Source of the DNA: Nomia melanderi
Lineage: Eukaryota > Arthropoda > Insecta > Hymenoptera > Halictidae
Length of the DNA: 64,000 nucleotides
Direction: 5' to 3'
Assembly: GCF_051020985.1 (NCBI RefSeq)
Contig: NC_134999.1
Coordinates: 20,713,660-20,777,659 of the forward strand
The translations under genes were made by a program, and so were the position numbers. Position 1 is the first letter of the stretch. Every line of letters starts with the position of its first letter. Shown in pieces: positions 31,545 through 43,198 of this stretch. A model generated the notes under the pieces. The model had not been told where the DNA came from, made no database searches, and saw only the letters and a program-made list of their open reading frames with translations.

Positions 31545-34000
31545 ATAAAATTTCCCGTTGAAAATAATTCTGCCGTTCATTTCTTTATATACGAGCACGT
31601 AAAATTCTTTATTGTACAGCATTCTGACTTTTCTTAATAAAAGTTTCATTCACTCTGAGATCCTTAGACTATTGATGCGACCCGTTTACAAAACCCAACG
31701 ATTACACTCAGAAATGAAATTACCTCTAGCCGCAATCCGTGAAACGCACTTGCGTGTTCGGCTCCATACTTCCAGGGGTTGAACTGTTCAATACTGCCGC
31801 TAGATGGCGATACCATTTCTCTATCCGCGTTCTTCCCCCATCCGCCGCCAGTACCGCGAGCTAGCTCCGCTGGAAGGTTGTGCGTTATCGCGGCAAACGT
31901 GTGACATTGGCTGGACCCGTCTTTTTCAGCGGTAATTAGCGCAATCAGTTCTCGAAAATCTTCAGTACCATAATAAAGGCACAGCCGTTTAGTGGTTGCC
32001 GGTTGCGAAGAAGGTGTCGCCACAACGTCGGTACAATTGTGCGCGTACGCAAACGGATTTTCGTAGTCGGTGCGCGGCCGGCCGGCTGGTTTGTTTCGCG
32101 TGTCACGTTGTGCTGTCATTTTTCGGTAGTTGTTTTCGGTGCTCGAAGAAAATCAACCGGGACACGTGTCGGGGCTGCTGTCAACGAATGTACAGAGGTA
32201 AGTCCTGAACAAATCAATTCCACGAAGCATCAACTCGGATGCTGAACGGTTCGTGCACACGCCGAGCAAACTGAAGCTCACCACGGTATCGATGTTGTTC
32301 CGTGCACATTTGTTTCTCGTTGCGCCCGATTTTTCAGGTTCCATTCTTCTCGCGGTGAATCTCGGCTGTTGTTGCACTCCATTATGTAACGGCACACGTT
32401 CCTCGTAACGGTCGCCTGTTGAGTCGCGTGTCGTCGATTGTTTGTTTATGTGTCGGCCATTAGTCGCGTTCGGACGCAAAAGAGTTTGTTGATCGACGAG
32501 CATTGTCTCGGCGTTTCCTTTAAGGTCGCCCCGACCTTTCCCGTGTACGTTCCCCTGAAATATTCATTCCGTAATTCGGTTCTGTTCCGCTTATCAACAC
32601 CGAACATTCGAACGGAGGCAGGGATGACGTACCAATCAGAGCGACGACGCGGTCTACCCCCCGCGGACATCTTTTGTCATGCTCTTCCGCTCGCTTCCCG
32701 TCGTCGCGTTAACCAAACATTTCGTCCGCGTTTGCAACTTTCTCCGAGAATGAATTGCGCCACCGGGGCTCGTGTTTCCATGGAAAATTTGATCGCCGCT
32801 CGTAAAATCGGCTCGCTCCTCGCTCGCGGACGACGCTCGTGCGAATAAACGCCGCTGCGAGCGTGCGTCGCTTATTCGTGAACAGTTGAACCGACGCCGC
32901 GGCGTTGTAACGAACCGGAAGCACAGTTCCTTGCGGACGGGGTGACGTTCCCGTTCGTTTCGAATCGGATAAAATGTCCGTCCCGTTGAACGATGATAAA
33001 TTCTGAATAAATCCCAGCGTCCGCTGGTTCCCGATGAATTATTTCGAAAGATATATCGTGTTTACGAGAAAAGACGAGCGGCTGCAGAGGGCATTGCTGT
33101 TGATAAATCGCGTGTCCATGCTAATGGCACCGCTACACAGGGTGCTCGCGATAGAAACACCGAGCACTGAATTTTTAAACGTTCGCCAATGCGAGCGGAA
33201 AAAATGGGAAAGGGTAAAGGGAGAAGTTTCCGTCATTTAACAGTCATCAGTAAAGATCAAGACGAATCTTCAAGAGATTTCGATGTTTCCCTGGGGCCAC
33301 GGAGAAGTCCATAAGAAACAGCATAGATTTATCCACGTTCCTTCCTCGGTTTTCCCTCTCCGGGCCTCGTATTTGCGAGAAAAATGGCTGACAATAATAA
33401 CGCGAGCACCCTATATACCCCGTCCCAGCGTTCCCCTTTCCACCACCTAACTCGCTTTCCCGGCGACGTCTCTGCATTGAAGACGAACAATGCCGGATTT
33501 TAATATGACGCATCCGCAGACGCGTTTCCACGACTAACGGCGGCTTTCATTTACTGCTGCTCGAACACTGTTTCCACGTTAGTGCTTGAAGATCTCCGCG
33601 GACAATCATAGTCCCGCGGCGGCCGGGGGGCCGGGAGGGGTGGATAGAGGACGAAGGCTTCGAGCCCGTTGCACGGTTTGCAATTTTAATGTCGGCATTA
33701 CAAGAGGGACCGGTCCTCCCCTTCCGGCCGGCGAAAGCGCTGAATTTACATTTCCGCTTTCGCAGGGAATCGCGAGCGTGCCGATGTCGCTTATTAAAAA
33801 TTCTATAAAGCCATCGACCGTTCCTCCTCCGCGGCTGCTCCCGAGGCTTTGTCTCGGCCTATCGGCGCTACTCGACCGAGTGCCTTCGAGACTCGCGACA
33901 CCTCCGGGCTGACTGACTTCGCTTCTGATGTTAATTCCTCGGAATTGTATTCTGCGCGACGCGAGCCTCGTTGTTTCGGAATCTACAACGAGATACGTTT
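31545..34000. other. gene-free left part of the gene-poor region
   Basis: Holds the CTCF-like motif and an exon-like end at about 32197 (CAGAG followed by GTAAGT) that could be the donor of a 5' UTR exon for a plus-strand gene beyond the window. A 151-codon minus-strand frame (31664-32119) has no domain. Nothing is firmly supported as coding. Confidence 0.45.
31797..31809 (-). promoter_or_regulatory. CTCF-like motif
   Basis: CCGCTAGATGGCG on the plus strand (CGCCATCTAGCGG on the minus) fits the insect CTCF core as I recall it (CGCC-M-Y-CTAG-Y-GG). It lies between the last supported gene and the gene-poor region. Confidence 0.35.
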
Positions 34001-34349
34001 CATTGCAACAGCCGCTTGCGTAGACGCGGCTTATTATCAGCGCGTTGCGAACCGAATGGGAAGATCTTTTAACTGGAAGTATTTCGGGGTTACTTGCCAG
34101 TAAAGGATACCGTAACGTAGATAAACGGAAAGAAATTCACAGAAGTGATGTAGGACAGTGAATGAGTGCCATGGGGCTTATATGGTGGCAGTGGTTCGTT
34201 AAGGGTTGATTTTCAAGCAGGCTTCTGGGCAACGCTTCATTGCAACAGCGCTTGCGTAGACGCGGCTTATTATAAACGGAAAGAAATTCGTAGAAGTGAT
34301 CTAGGACAGTAAATGAGTGCCATGGGACTTACATGGTGGTATTGCTCCG
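34001..34349. repeat. mosaic of short direct duplications
   Basis: A segment starting CATTGCAACAGC at 34001-34037 recurs at about 34238-34273. A following segment starting AAACGGAAAGAAATTC at about 34123 recurs at about 34274. A third, GGTTGATTTTCAAGCAGG, at about 34204, recurs at about 34565 after the family D element. A diverged relative of the second segment appears near 42517-42640. Confidence 0.75.
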
Positions 34350-34564
34350 TTAACCCTTAGCAGTCCTATGTCGAGTCAGACTCGACATTCTATTTTATTG
34401 CAACCTCTACCTTTTAACAATTTTTTCTATATTTGTAGTATCACAATCGTACCATTTAAAGGTAACATTTCAATGACTCCCAAATATTCTTGAATAAATA
34501 AATAGAGTGTCATATTAAGCTGTAATTGAATGAACCAACGTCGACGGGAACCTCAAAGGATTAA
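34350..34564. mobile_element. TTAA-bounded short element, family D (copy 2)
   Basis: Begins TTAACCCTTAGCAGTCC and ends CTCAAAGGATTAA. The interior is highly similar to 2760-2900. It lies between two copies of a GGTTGATTTTCAAGCAGG segment, which suggests insertion into a duplicated region. Confidence 0.7.
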
Positions 34565-37001
34565 GGGTTGATTTTCAAGCAGGCTTCTGGGCAACGTACC
34601 ATTTCAATTGATTGCTTCTTTTGTTACTTGATCAGTTTCGATTGGGATCCACTGAGAGCCGAGGAAAGGGCGAAGATGACCGATGAAGTTTGATAGAAGC
34701 AGAGTTACTTAGGGATCATAGATAATCCAGCAGTAAGGCAGCCGAAAGCGTCGGATCACTGCACGTACGTGGCGCGTCGTTGATAAGATAGGTTGATCAT
34801 CCAACGGAACCACCTCGATTCAACGAGCGATAGCGGCGGAGTCGCTCTTCCTCGCGAATTTTAAGCCAGGCACGTCTCGCGTTCGCGCGACACGTCGCGT
34901 CCCGCGACACTCTAATTGCCGGTGCGTCTCCTTGCCCGTTGCGCGCCTTTTCTTTTCTTCCCCTTTATCGGCGGCCACCGGCTGGACTAGGCGAGGCGTG
35001 GCTGAAATTACACGCCATCAAATTGCGCTTTGGGTATGCGCGACGCGGGTCGCGTTCGCTTGATACGCCAGCTGTTAACGCTTTTGCCGCGCCAGGCATA
35101 CCTACCTTCTCCGTCCTCTGCTATCTCGGTTTACCGATGCTTCAGGCGGTTGTGCTCGCGTCTTCTGGCTAAAGAAACACCTAGATGACGATCGGTTCTG
35201 TAATCCTACCTTGAACTTGGAAGTTTGTACTACATTTTACAGTATGGTTCTTTCTAACGACGAACGGGGCTGATGAATAGCGAATCGGATTTCTTGTTCG
35301 TTAGTGTAAGAATGAATTGCTATTTCTGGCTGTCCGAGACGCGGTGGTTGAATCTTGTACGATCGAAAAGACAGCTTAAATACCGCGTTCCAGTCGTATG
35401 TTGCACGAATCCGGCTGTCCTCGGAATTCCAAGCATCGCGTCTTCGATCGTCAACTGCGCACGGGGGGAGCAAACCTTGAGCCGCGCTTCTTTTCCCCGA
35501 CAGACGTTAGTTATTCGAGGGGTGTAACGCGGCACTTATCGAAGCGCATCCATTCCGCGGAGCGAGTTGTCGAACTATGCCAGAACCGTTCGCTGGCAGA
35601 GAAGCTCTCGCTTTAAACGATCGGTTGCGGTCGGCCCGATAACGATCGGCTGGAACTCCTCTCGTTACGGTTATAGTTGGCGGTATCAGGTATTCGTTGT
35701 TTATTTGACACGCGGCCCGCATTACGCCGGCCATCGATATCGAATAAACGGACAAATAGCGGGCCGTTATGCACACGTGCCCGCTACTCGGACTCTCGTT
35801 ACCAGGCTGCACGCGGGATCCGCGACGCGCAATTGAAGTTTGCTGAATTCGGCCGGGGACATCGTCAAAGACGGAAGATCCGAGATGGATCGAAATCCAA
35901 AGGGCGCTGTCTCGAAAAGAGATTCAGTCTTGCCAAGCTAAAATCGTTGAAGTTCTCTGCGGTCGAATACCGAAATGGCTATTTCGAGTTTCGATATCTA
36001 AAACCAAAAGTAGCGAAGGAACAATCCCGTCGCGTACTTGGGTTATCTATAGAAAGAGTTCGTAGAAGTTTGGAAAATGTTGAACGTCGACGGTCTATTC
36101 CGGTGGACCTTAATCAGCCCGCGAGCAGGCGAGGCCGAGGTTCTTGCGGATAGGTCGTTAGACGAGCGCGCGAGAGAGAGTTTTCAATTCATCCGTTCAA
36201 TCTCGGGTTTCATCCTATCTGCCGGGGCTCTTAATCGTTTGTCCGCGCGCAAAAAAGTCGCAAAGTCACGGGAAACCATCTGTCGTGTCTTGCCGCGTCT
36301 CGGGGTAGCGTGCGCGGACCATACGGGGACAGGGGAGAAAGGGGAGAAGAGAGGAAGAGGAAGATCGGGCGGAAGACAAGCAATTTAATCCGACATTCTC
36401 GTTTACTCGCAGTCATCGGGCGCGTCGCGCCAGCTTTCTTCGTCTCCGCGGAGACGAGGAACGCGCGTCCCTGAGAAATGGACGACCGACGCGGGGAAAG
36501 AAGATGATAAACGCGTGTCCCGGTACACCTTCGGCCGGCTCTAGCCAAGAATTGGCCGCGTTGTCTTGGAGATTTCGTTTAACCGGATTAACGGTGCCCC
36601 CGTTGAAGCGACGCCGCAGCCAAGTTTCGCTCAGAAATTTCGAGGTGTCCGGCGAACACGGTTTATAAGGTGTTTCGCGTAACTCGAGAAATCCTGGAGC
36701 TCGGTCGCAATACTCTATCCGTCTGGTAATCGAACGCTTAACCAACGTTTCGACTCGGGCGTGGAATTAATCGCGTGTAAACTCGGAACGGCCTACTCGC
36801 GCTGAGGCTCGATGTCGCAACGTCGACTCTTGGGTTTCATGGCGCTGGTGTCTATGTAGATTAGTGTCGTAGTCGGAATAACGTAGGATTAGAAACTTCA
36901 CTTCCCTCTGTTAAACATCCTTTCGCTCATTTCGTTCCACCAATTTCTCTCTTTCGGTCGTACGTTTGTCACTCTCGACGGTAGCAGACTGCCGAGCATT
37001 G

Positions 37002-37245
37002 TTAACCCCTTGCACCCGAGAGACGACCTCCGGTTACCATTTATTTCATCGTACAAAAATTCGGAAGTTTCGTATTCAACAGTAAATTTTGTTCAATATA
37101 TTATCACGGGAAATATTGTAAGAAAACAGCTTCGTTCTTTATTTTACGTACGATTCCTCCATGTGTTAGTCGTACAAAGTGCCATCGATGCTTCAGAAGA
37201 TTATAAATATTTCTAGCGAAAAGGCGTTCGAGCGTGAAGGGTTGA
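37002..37245. mobile_element. TTAA-type MITE, family A (copy 4, diverged)
   Basis: Left end TTAACCCCTTGCACCCGAG and right end TTCGAGCGTGAAGGGTTGA; the termini are recognisable but worn. Non-coding. Confidence 0.55.
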
Positions 37246-39874
37246 CACGAAGGCGACTCGAAATCAGCGCATCTTCTTGATACTCAGCAGCCGCTGCATG
37301 TGCATTGCGACACGATGCAGCCGGATTAAAACGTTCCAGACCCGAGTAACCCGTCGCACGATTGTCCCATTCGATCCGCCGTGAACGGTAATGTTTTCGA
37401 AGCTCGGGGTGGACGGGGGTAGTAGAATACGACGGCTGGAACGCGTCCTTTTTCGTTGCAAGCGCAGCCCTATCCGATGGCTGCGGTGGCTCCGTTTGAC
37501 GAGAAACGGCGTCCGGCCGAGCGATCAAAGCTTCCAGAAGCCCGACAAGCCTCGATGACGTCGATCGCTTCGGTTTCCCGTCGTCGCAGGCTCCGATGAG
37601 CAAGCTTTTTTCATCCCGGCCTGCACAGGCCACCCTGCAAAAGCTCGTTCCCTCTCTCGCCCCCCGTGCGGAAGAGGGCAGCCCTCGTTCTCCGTCGCGG
37701 TAAAATTAGATCGGCAGGCCGATCTATCTTCTCGCGCAGTTTTTCTAGCTCTAGCGACGTTCTCTTGCTCATTCCACCCCTGAATACTTCGAAGACGATT
37801 CGCGCTAGCTCTCGGAACCAGATAACTACACCTTCTAATCCAAGAACGAGATCCTTCACAGCTATTTTAGTCGAAGTCATTATATAACAGTATTAAACGA
37901 TTATCTTCGAGCCTCGACAACATCCCCTTCCGAGAGAGCCAACAGCGCTGACCGAGAAACCGAAGGTAGAGCCCAGGTGGGAGCGAGCCGATTCCCAGCG
38001 AAAATTCGCACACTCGGTTGCATTTCGCGCCGAGACGGACCCCCAAGAATTCCTTTTAAATTTCAAGGCGTACTCGTCCTTATCCGGGGAAACATAACTC
38101 CGTCCGAGGATACAATGAGCGGCGGGCATCGTGGAATGTAATTAAGCCGGAGTTACCGACGGAACAGGACTGATGTCAAATTATGGGGTAGCCCCGCGTT
38201 CTCTCTTCTCCGCCTCCCGGCCCACGGCCTCGTCTCTGTTCGTCATACTGATTTATTTCCTGCCAACCAATAGCTTCCGCCGTTTTGCGGTCTGCGTTCC
38301 GTCCTTTCCGCGAGTAATATTCAACCGGGACGAATGGCGGTGCTTCGTCGGCGCTCACGTTCCTCGCGGAGCCTTCCGTCAATGGAAGCGACTCGTCGCG
38401 TATGAGACGTTGCTTTCGGATTAGGCGATTCTTTCCTCGCGTCCTCGACGCCGCGTGGAAATTAGATTCCCCGCGGCGGCAGTTTAAACGGATTCGTTAA
38501 CGCGACGGAATTACGAACACCGAAACCGTACCATAACCGCCGCGCAATCGATACTATCGCCGCTCGAACGTTGTTTCGCGCCTACCGCGTCCAAACGAGC
38601 TGTTCTTGACGAACGAGCTGTGTCGTTTCTCGTTAGCCGGTTGCGCATCGTTTTGGATCGGGAATGCAGCCTCGTAAACTTGATGATCGATACCTCGGCC
38701 GACACGGGAATGCACAAATTGCAACGTATGTATCTGCAACGAGGATCTCGTTCGGCGAAAAACGCTGAAACACGAGCCTCGGCCTCTGTTTTCTTCCGTT
38801 TTCCTTCGATTTCGCGAAAGGGTTGTTTTCTTGAAATTTATTCCGCCGAACGAGGCAACTTCGTGCGTCATCCGCGATTGTCGTCGCGTTTTCCGGTTTG
38901 CCGATCTAAAATCGTCGAAGATCTATCCCGCGTTTAATCGTCCGCGAGCGTTTAGTTCATTTCCCCCGGACCGCCCCGTCCGCGGCTTTAAAAACGCATT
39001 AACGTTCGCCATTCAGCGGAGGAGTGTTCCTTAATTACGGGGGAAAAAAATTGCGCGACACTTCGGGCTTCTCGTGCCCGTTGATTGAAGTTTAATCGCC
39101 GCTCCGCCGACGGCGGAACGGAGTCGTTTCATTGTTGCATTCGAACGCGAAATCGTTCCGCTTTTACCGATTATGATTATTGTTCTCGATGCCGGTGAAT
39201 TTCAGAGGGGCTCGGGAATCGTTGTTTCGAATTACAGATTGTTCCGAACGCGATTCTCTGCGCGTGCTTCTATTTCGAACGGGAAAACGCGTTTCAGTTC
39301 CAGTCGACGGAGGCGTTCATCTTGAATATTTAACTTTTCAAACATTCCTTGAAGATGCGTCGTTCTGTAACTATCGTTATCATCGAAAACCCTTCTTCTC
39401 ATAGCTTCTGAATAGATAGTATAACAATTTCAGACGAAACATTCATTTCCTCAACTTTTCCTTTCTGTACCGACCGCATTGGCTCCTGAGCGACTCGTAC
39501 GACTGCCGCAGCACCGAATCAATATTTCCAATACCATCTATCTTTATTAGAAAAATCTCGTGACGGTCAAAGTATTAAGAAACGAGCGAGCAACGTCGCT
39601 TCCCGAAAAGGGCGGGGCGACGAAATTCCCGTGGTCGTTTCATTAAGGGCCGCGGTCGATTATTCGGGCCGTGGGAGGGATGTAAATGGCGGCAAAAAGT
39701 CGTGCTTTTAACTGCACGCCGGCGGCCCCTGAATTATAGCGGTTCCGTTGGAAAGTTCTGAAACAACACGAACCGTTTTGCCGGGTGGTATGCGTTCGCA
39801 ACGTTTCATGCACATATGAGGGCGAATCGGGCGTACGGATTTCGGCGGTCCGCGATCCGACCGACACGCTCGGC

Positions 39875-39888
39875 GGGGGGGGGGGGGG
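39875..39888 (+). repeat. G14 homopolymer
   Basis: Fourteen consecutive G residues following CGGC. Homopolymers of this length are error-prone in sequencing, so the true length is uncertain. Confidence 0.9.
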
Positions 39889-41707
39889 ACTATTGCCAAA
39901 GTTTTGAGATATAGGAATACTTGTTTTCGGAAAACGCGGGGGCCGGGCACCGGCGTCCGCGATTCGTTCGGCGAATCTTTAACCGTCGCGGTCCGCGTGT
40001 TCCGGCGAACTTGAACAGTTAGATCGCGGACATACGATCTTGCGGTGTTCCCGCGCTCTTGTTCCGCTGCCAGCAATCGGCTGCCGGGTTTCACGAGTCT
40101 GGAGAGTTTGGCAGCGAGCGCAGTTAACGCTCCGAGCGCCGCTCCTCCCAGAAATGGCCCTCGTTTTCTCAAATAGCAACCATTTCCGTGTTATTCCCGT
40201 GTATATTTGCCTTGGAGGCAGTAATTAAATCTCATATCTGAAACACAGTAAACACACGCTGCTTCTCGAGAGCGAGATATCGCTGCGTAATTGGAAAATC
40301 GCTGATCGTAGCGGAAAGTCGAAGAACATTTTGACGGTGTCGGACGCGGGACCGTTCGAACTCTCCACGGGACGTTCAAACGATTGTCGGACATTCGAAC
40401 AGTTGGGAGCAACGTTGAACTATTCCGATTTTTCCGGTTGTCCCCGGTAATTCGCCAGTGAGGAGCGCCGCGCGGCGCGCTTTAACGAAGTAATTTCGCG
40501 CCTCGTTCCCCGTAAATTGTCGGGCGAGTCGCTCCCGGAGCGCGCCGTGAAATATTTCTTCTTCCTGGATCGGAACGCGCCTCCGCTTCGCCCTCTAACT
40601 TCGGCTGATTGATAACGGGCATAGAATTATCGATCGAGAAACCTCTCGCGGGCGTGCGCGCTACGGATACCATGTTTCTTGAAATAATGGAGCAAAGGGT
40701 TCCGAACGGTTACCTATATTCTAACCGGGGACGGGTTACTCGAAGCGTCGAAGCCACGGAACTTCTCGGAACGCGAGCGAGTTTCGAGTTTCGAGAACTT
40801 TGCGCTTCATTTGTGATTCGAAACTCGGGGAAACCCGGCTAAGAAACGGCGCGGAATCGCGGCGTATCCGATTCGAAGCGTCGTATGTTTGCGCGAAAAA
40901 CAGACGAACGCGTTACATCGATGACGCGACGCTAAGTGTCATCGGTTCCGGTGAACCGGTTTCTTTTCGTGTTGTTTATCAATCGCCGGCATTTCGCTGA
41001 AAACTCCGAAGCGCTCGTGGCCCTCGAACGAGGATTTATACGCGGACCGCGCATTATTCGCGGGGGGAATACGTTACCGAGCACCCCGAAACTTTGAAAA
41101 CCATGAGTTACGAGCGCCGAAAGAGTTACGGTCCTTGATAAATTGATTAAAGAGCGCTCGAACGAGCGGGACGGCTGTATCGCGCGCCTCCGCGAAAATA
41201 TCGCCGCCACCGGCTAATTTGTCGAAAAAGGAAGAAGCGGCCAGCGGCCGATGCCGGAGGACGCTTTTAACCGCGTCCTGTAAATAGAGCTCGCTTCCCG
41301 GGCCGCGGAAAGTTTATTTGCGCCGGGCTTTTAACGGCCGTATTGTCCGCGATACGTGTTCCGCGAGGATGGGGGCCATTTTTTGCGAGAGCACCGCCGC
41401 GATTAGCTTTTTAATATACGCGCGCGTGTCCCACAAAGAATTCTGGCGACGAACGTGTTGCTGATCGCAGAAAGAAGCGAGAATCAAATTGTATTCGAAC
41501 GTTCCTGAATCATGAAATTCTGGAATGTCATGCTTCTAAGTGATTTAATACCTCCTTTGCGATGATAGAAAACGTAACGAATGCTTCAGCGAGCAATGGA
41601 GACATCGAATTAGCAAAAGGCTGAATTATAAATCGATGGAAATTTTAATAAGCTGTTCCAGTTTCTGCGGAGAAGTTAGAAAATTCGACTACTCTGTGCT
41701 TGCAGTG

Positions 41708-41859
41708 TTAACACTAAAACTACCAGATAGTGAGATTATTGAAGAAAACGATTACCACGCAAATTGTATTTTAAATCAATTTAAGTCTCGATGCACCCTC
41801 GCAGTTTCTATGGAGGAATTCCGAGGGTCAGTGTAGCTGCTCGGCAGTTTTAGCGTGAA
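41708..41859. mobile_element. TTAA-type MITE, family B (copy 2, diverged)
   Basis: Left end TTAACACTAAAACTACCAG and right end CTCGGCAGTTTTAGCGTGAA, inverted relatives of the family B termini at 23322-23517. Non-coding and short. Confidence 0.55.
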
Positions 41860-43148
41860 ATACAAACATCTCTCGCGCAGACGACCAAAGCAGACTTCGT
41901 GCCCTCGAAATTCTCCGGGAACAGCGCTCTTCTATCGAGGAGTAATCGTTCGCGGCGAAGCTTCCCTTAGGAAAATCGAGGGAAACGAAACGCGGCGCGC
42001 CTTCGGTCGCCAGGGGGTTGACTTTATCGCGCGGCGTCGCCGATAGGCGAGTTTGTCGGAGCTTGTACACGGCATGCTACATTGCGGTTAGCCTCGCGCA
42101 TCCCGGCGGCATCGGTCCATTATCTCCTTTCCGCACGTATCGCGGCGCGGCCGCGTACCGCCGATTAGTTTGCCACTTTATCGTTTAAAGCGGAGCTCGC
42201 TGCGAGCCCGCCGCCCGATCGCGCGTCGCGCCGGGGTGAAAGGTCGATCACGGTAAGACGAACCCTTTGGTAACCCGAACCGTCGTTAGAACCACCGGTT
42301 GCCGTTCATCCTTCACCCCGAGCGCCATCCGGTCAAAAGAGCTTCCGAGCTTTTTACGGCAACTTTGTTGACCATGTCTATTTTATCTAATAGCGATTGA
42401 CTGCCCTTGTGTCGCGACAGAATTACAGGAACTTAAGGGGATCAGGTATTAACCCTTCACGGATCGGAAGTATTTCAAGTTTACTCGCCGAGAAATACTG
42501 TGACACGACAAAGGGAAAGAAGTTCACAGAAGTGAAGCGCAGTACTCAACGCGCTAACTGTAATTATTACAACCGTAACGCAACATTTAGTAAATAGAAC
42601 TGCCATGCCACTTATATGGCATTCCTCTGTTAAGGGTTAACAAGTCTGTAATTAAACGCTGCAACTGAAACAAGCTCAACGTGAACAGATGTAGACACCC
42701 AATACGGAACTGATTCGAAGAGCCTGTGAACACGAGAGATTTTTTCCGTCCATCCTCCACTCAACTTGAATTCCGAAAGGAAGCAATCCTTCCCGACTTC
42801 CGTCCGGCGTGCCCGTCGGATCGATGCCTCCTCTCGCAGGAATGTAACGTTTTTCCGAGTCGGTCGCTCGTCAACGAAGTCGGAACGCGTATTGTACGCG
42901 ACTGCCGGGTAGGTTTCGCGCAGACAACGGATATCCGAATTCAGAGCAGCGTCGGAGAGGGATTCGAGCTCGAATAAAACAATGGAGATTCGAGACGAAG
43001 ACAATGCGGGCTGTTTCACCGGCACGCCACGCCGTGGAACGGTAAGGTGCTCGGCCAGAATTCCGTTCGCCCGCTCTACGCATATCTAAGGTAGCTACCG
43101 GCTTCCTCCTCGGGTTGCCTGTCTTCTCATTTTCCTCGCGTCGTTCGC

Positions 43149-43198
43149 CGTCTCGGCCCGTCTCGTCTCGTCTAGCCTGATCCCGCCTCGTCTAGTCT
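43149..43198. repeat. imperfect CGTCT pentamer repeat
   Basis: A run of CCGTCTCG/CGTCTAG variants about 50 bp long in pyrimidine-rich DNA. Simple-sequence expansion, no coding meaning seen. Confidence 0.7.

Noticed and set aside
31664..32119. 151-codon minus-strand open frame with a genuine ATG
   Set aside because: No recognisable domain, no partner exon, and it lies in CpG-rich DNA where long open frames are common. Kept only as unlikely.
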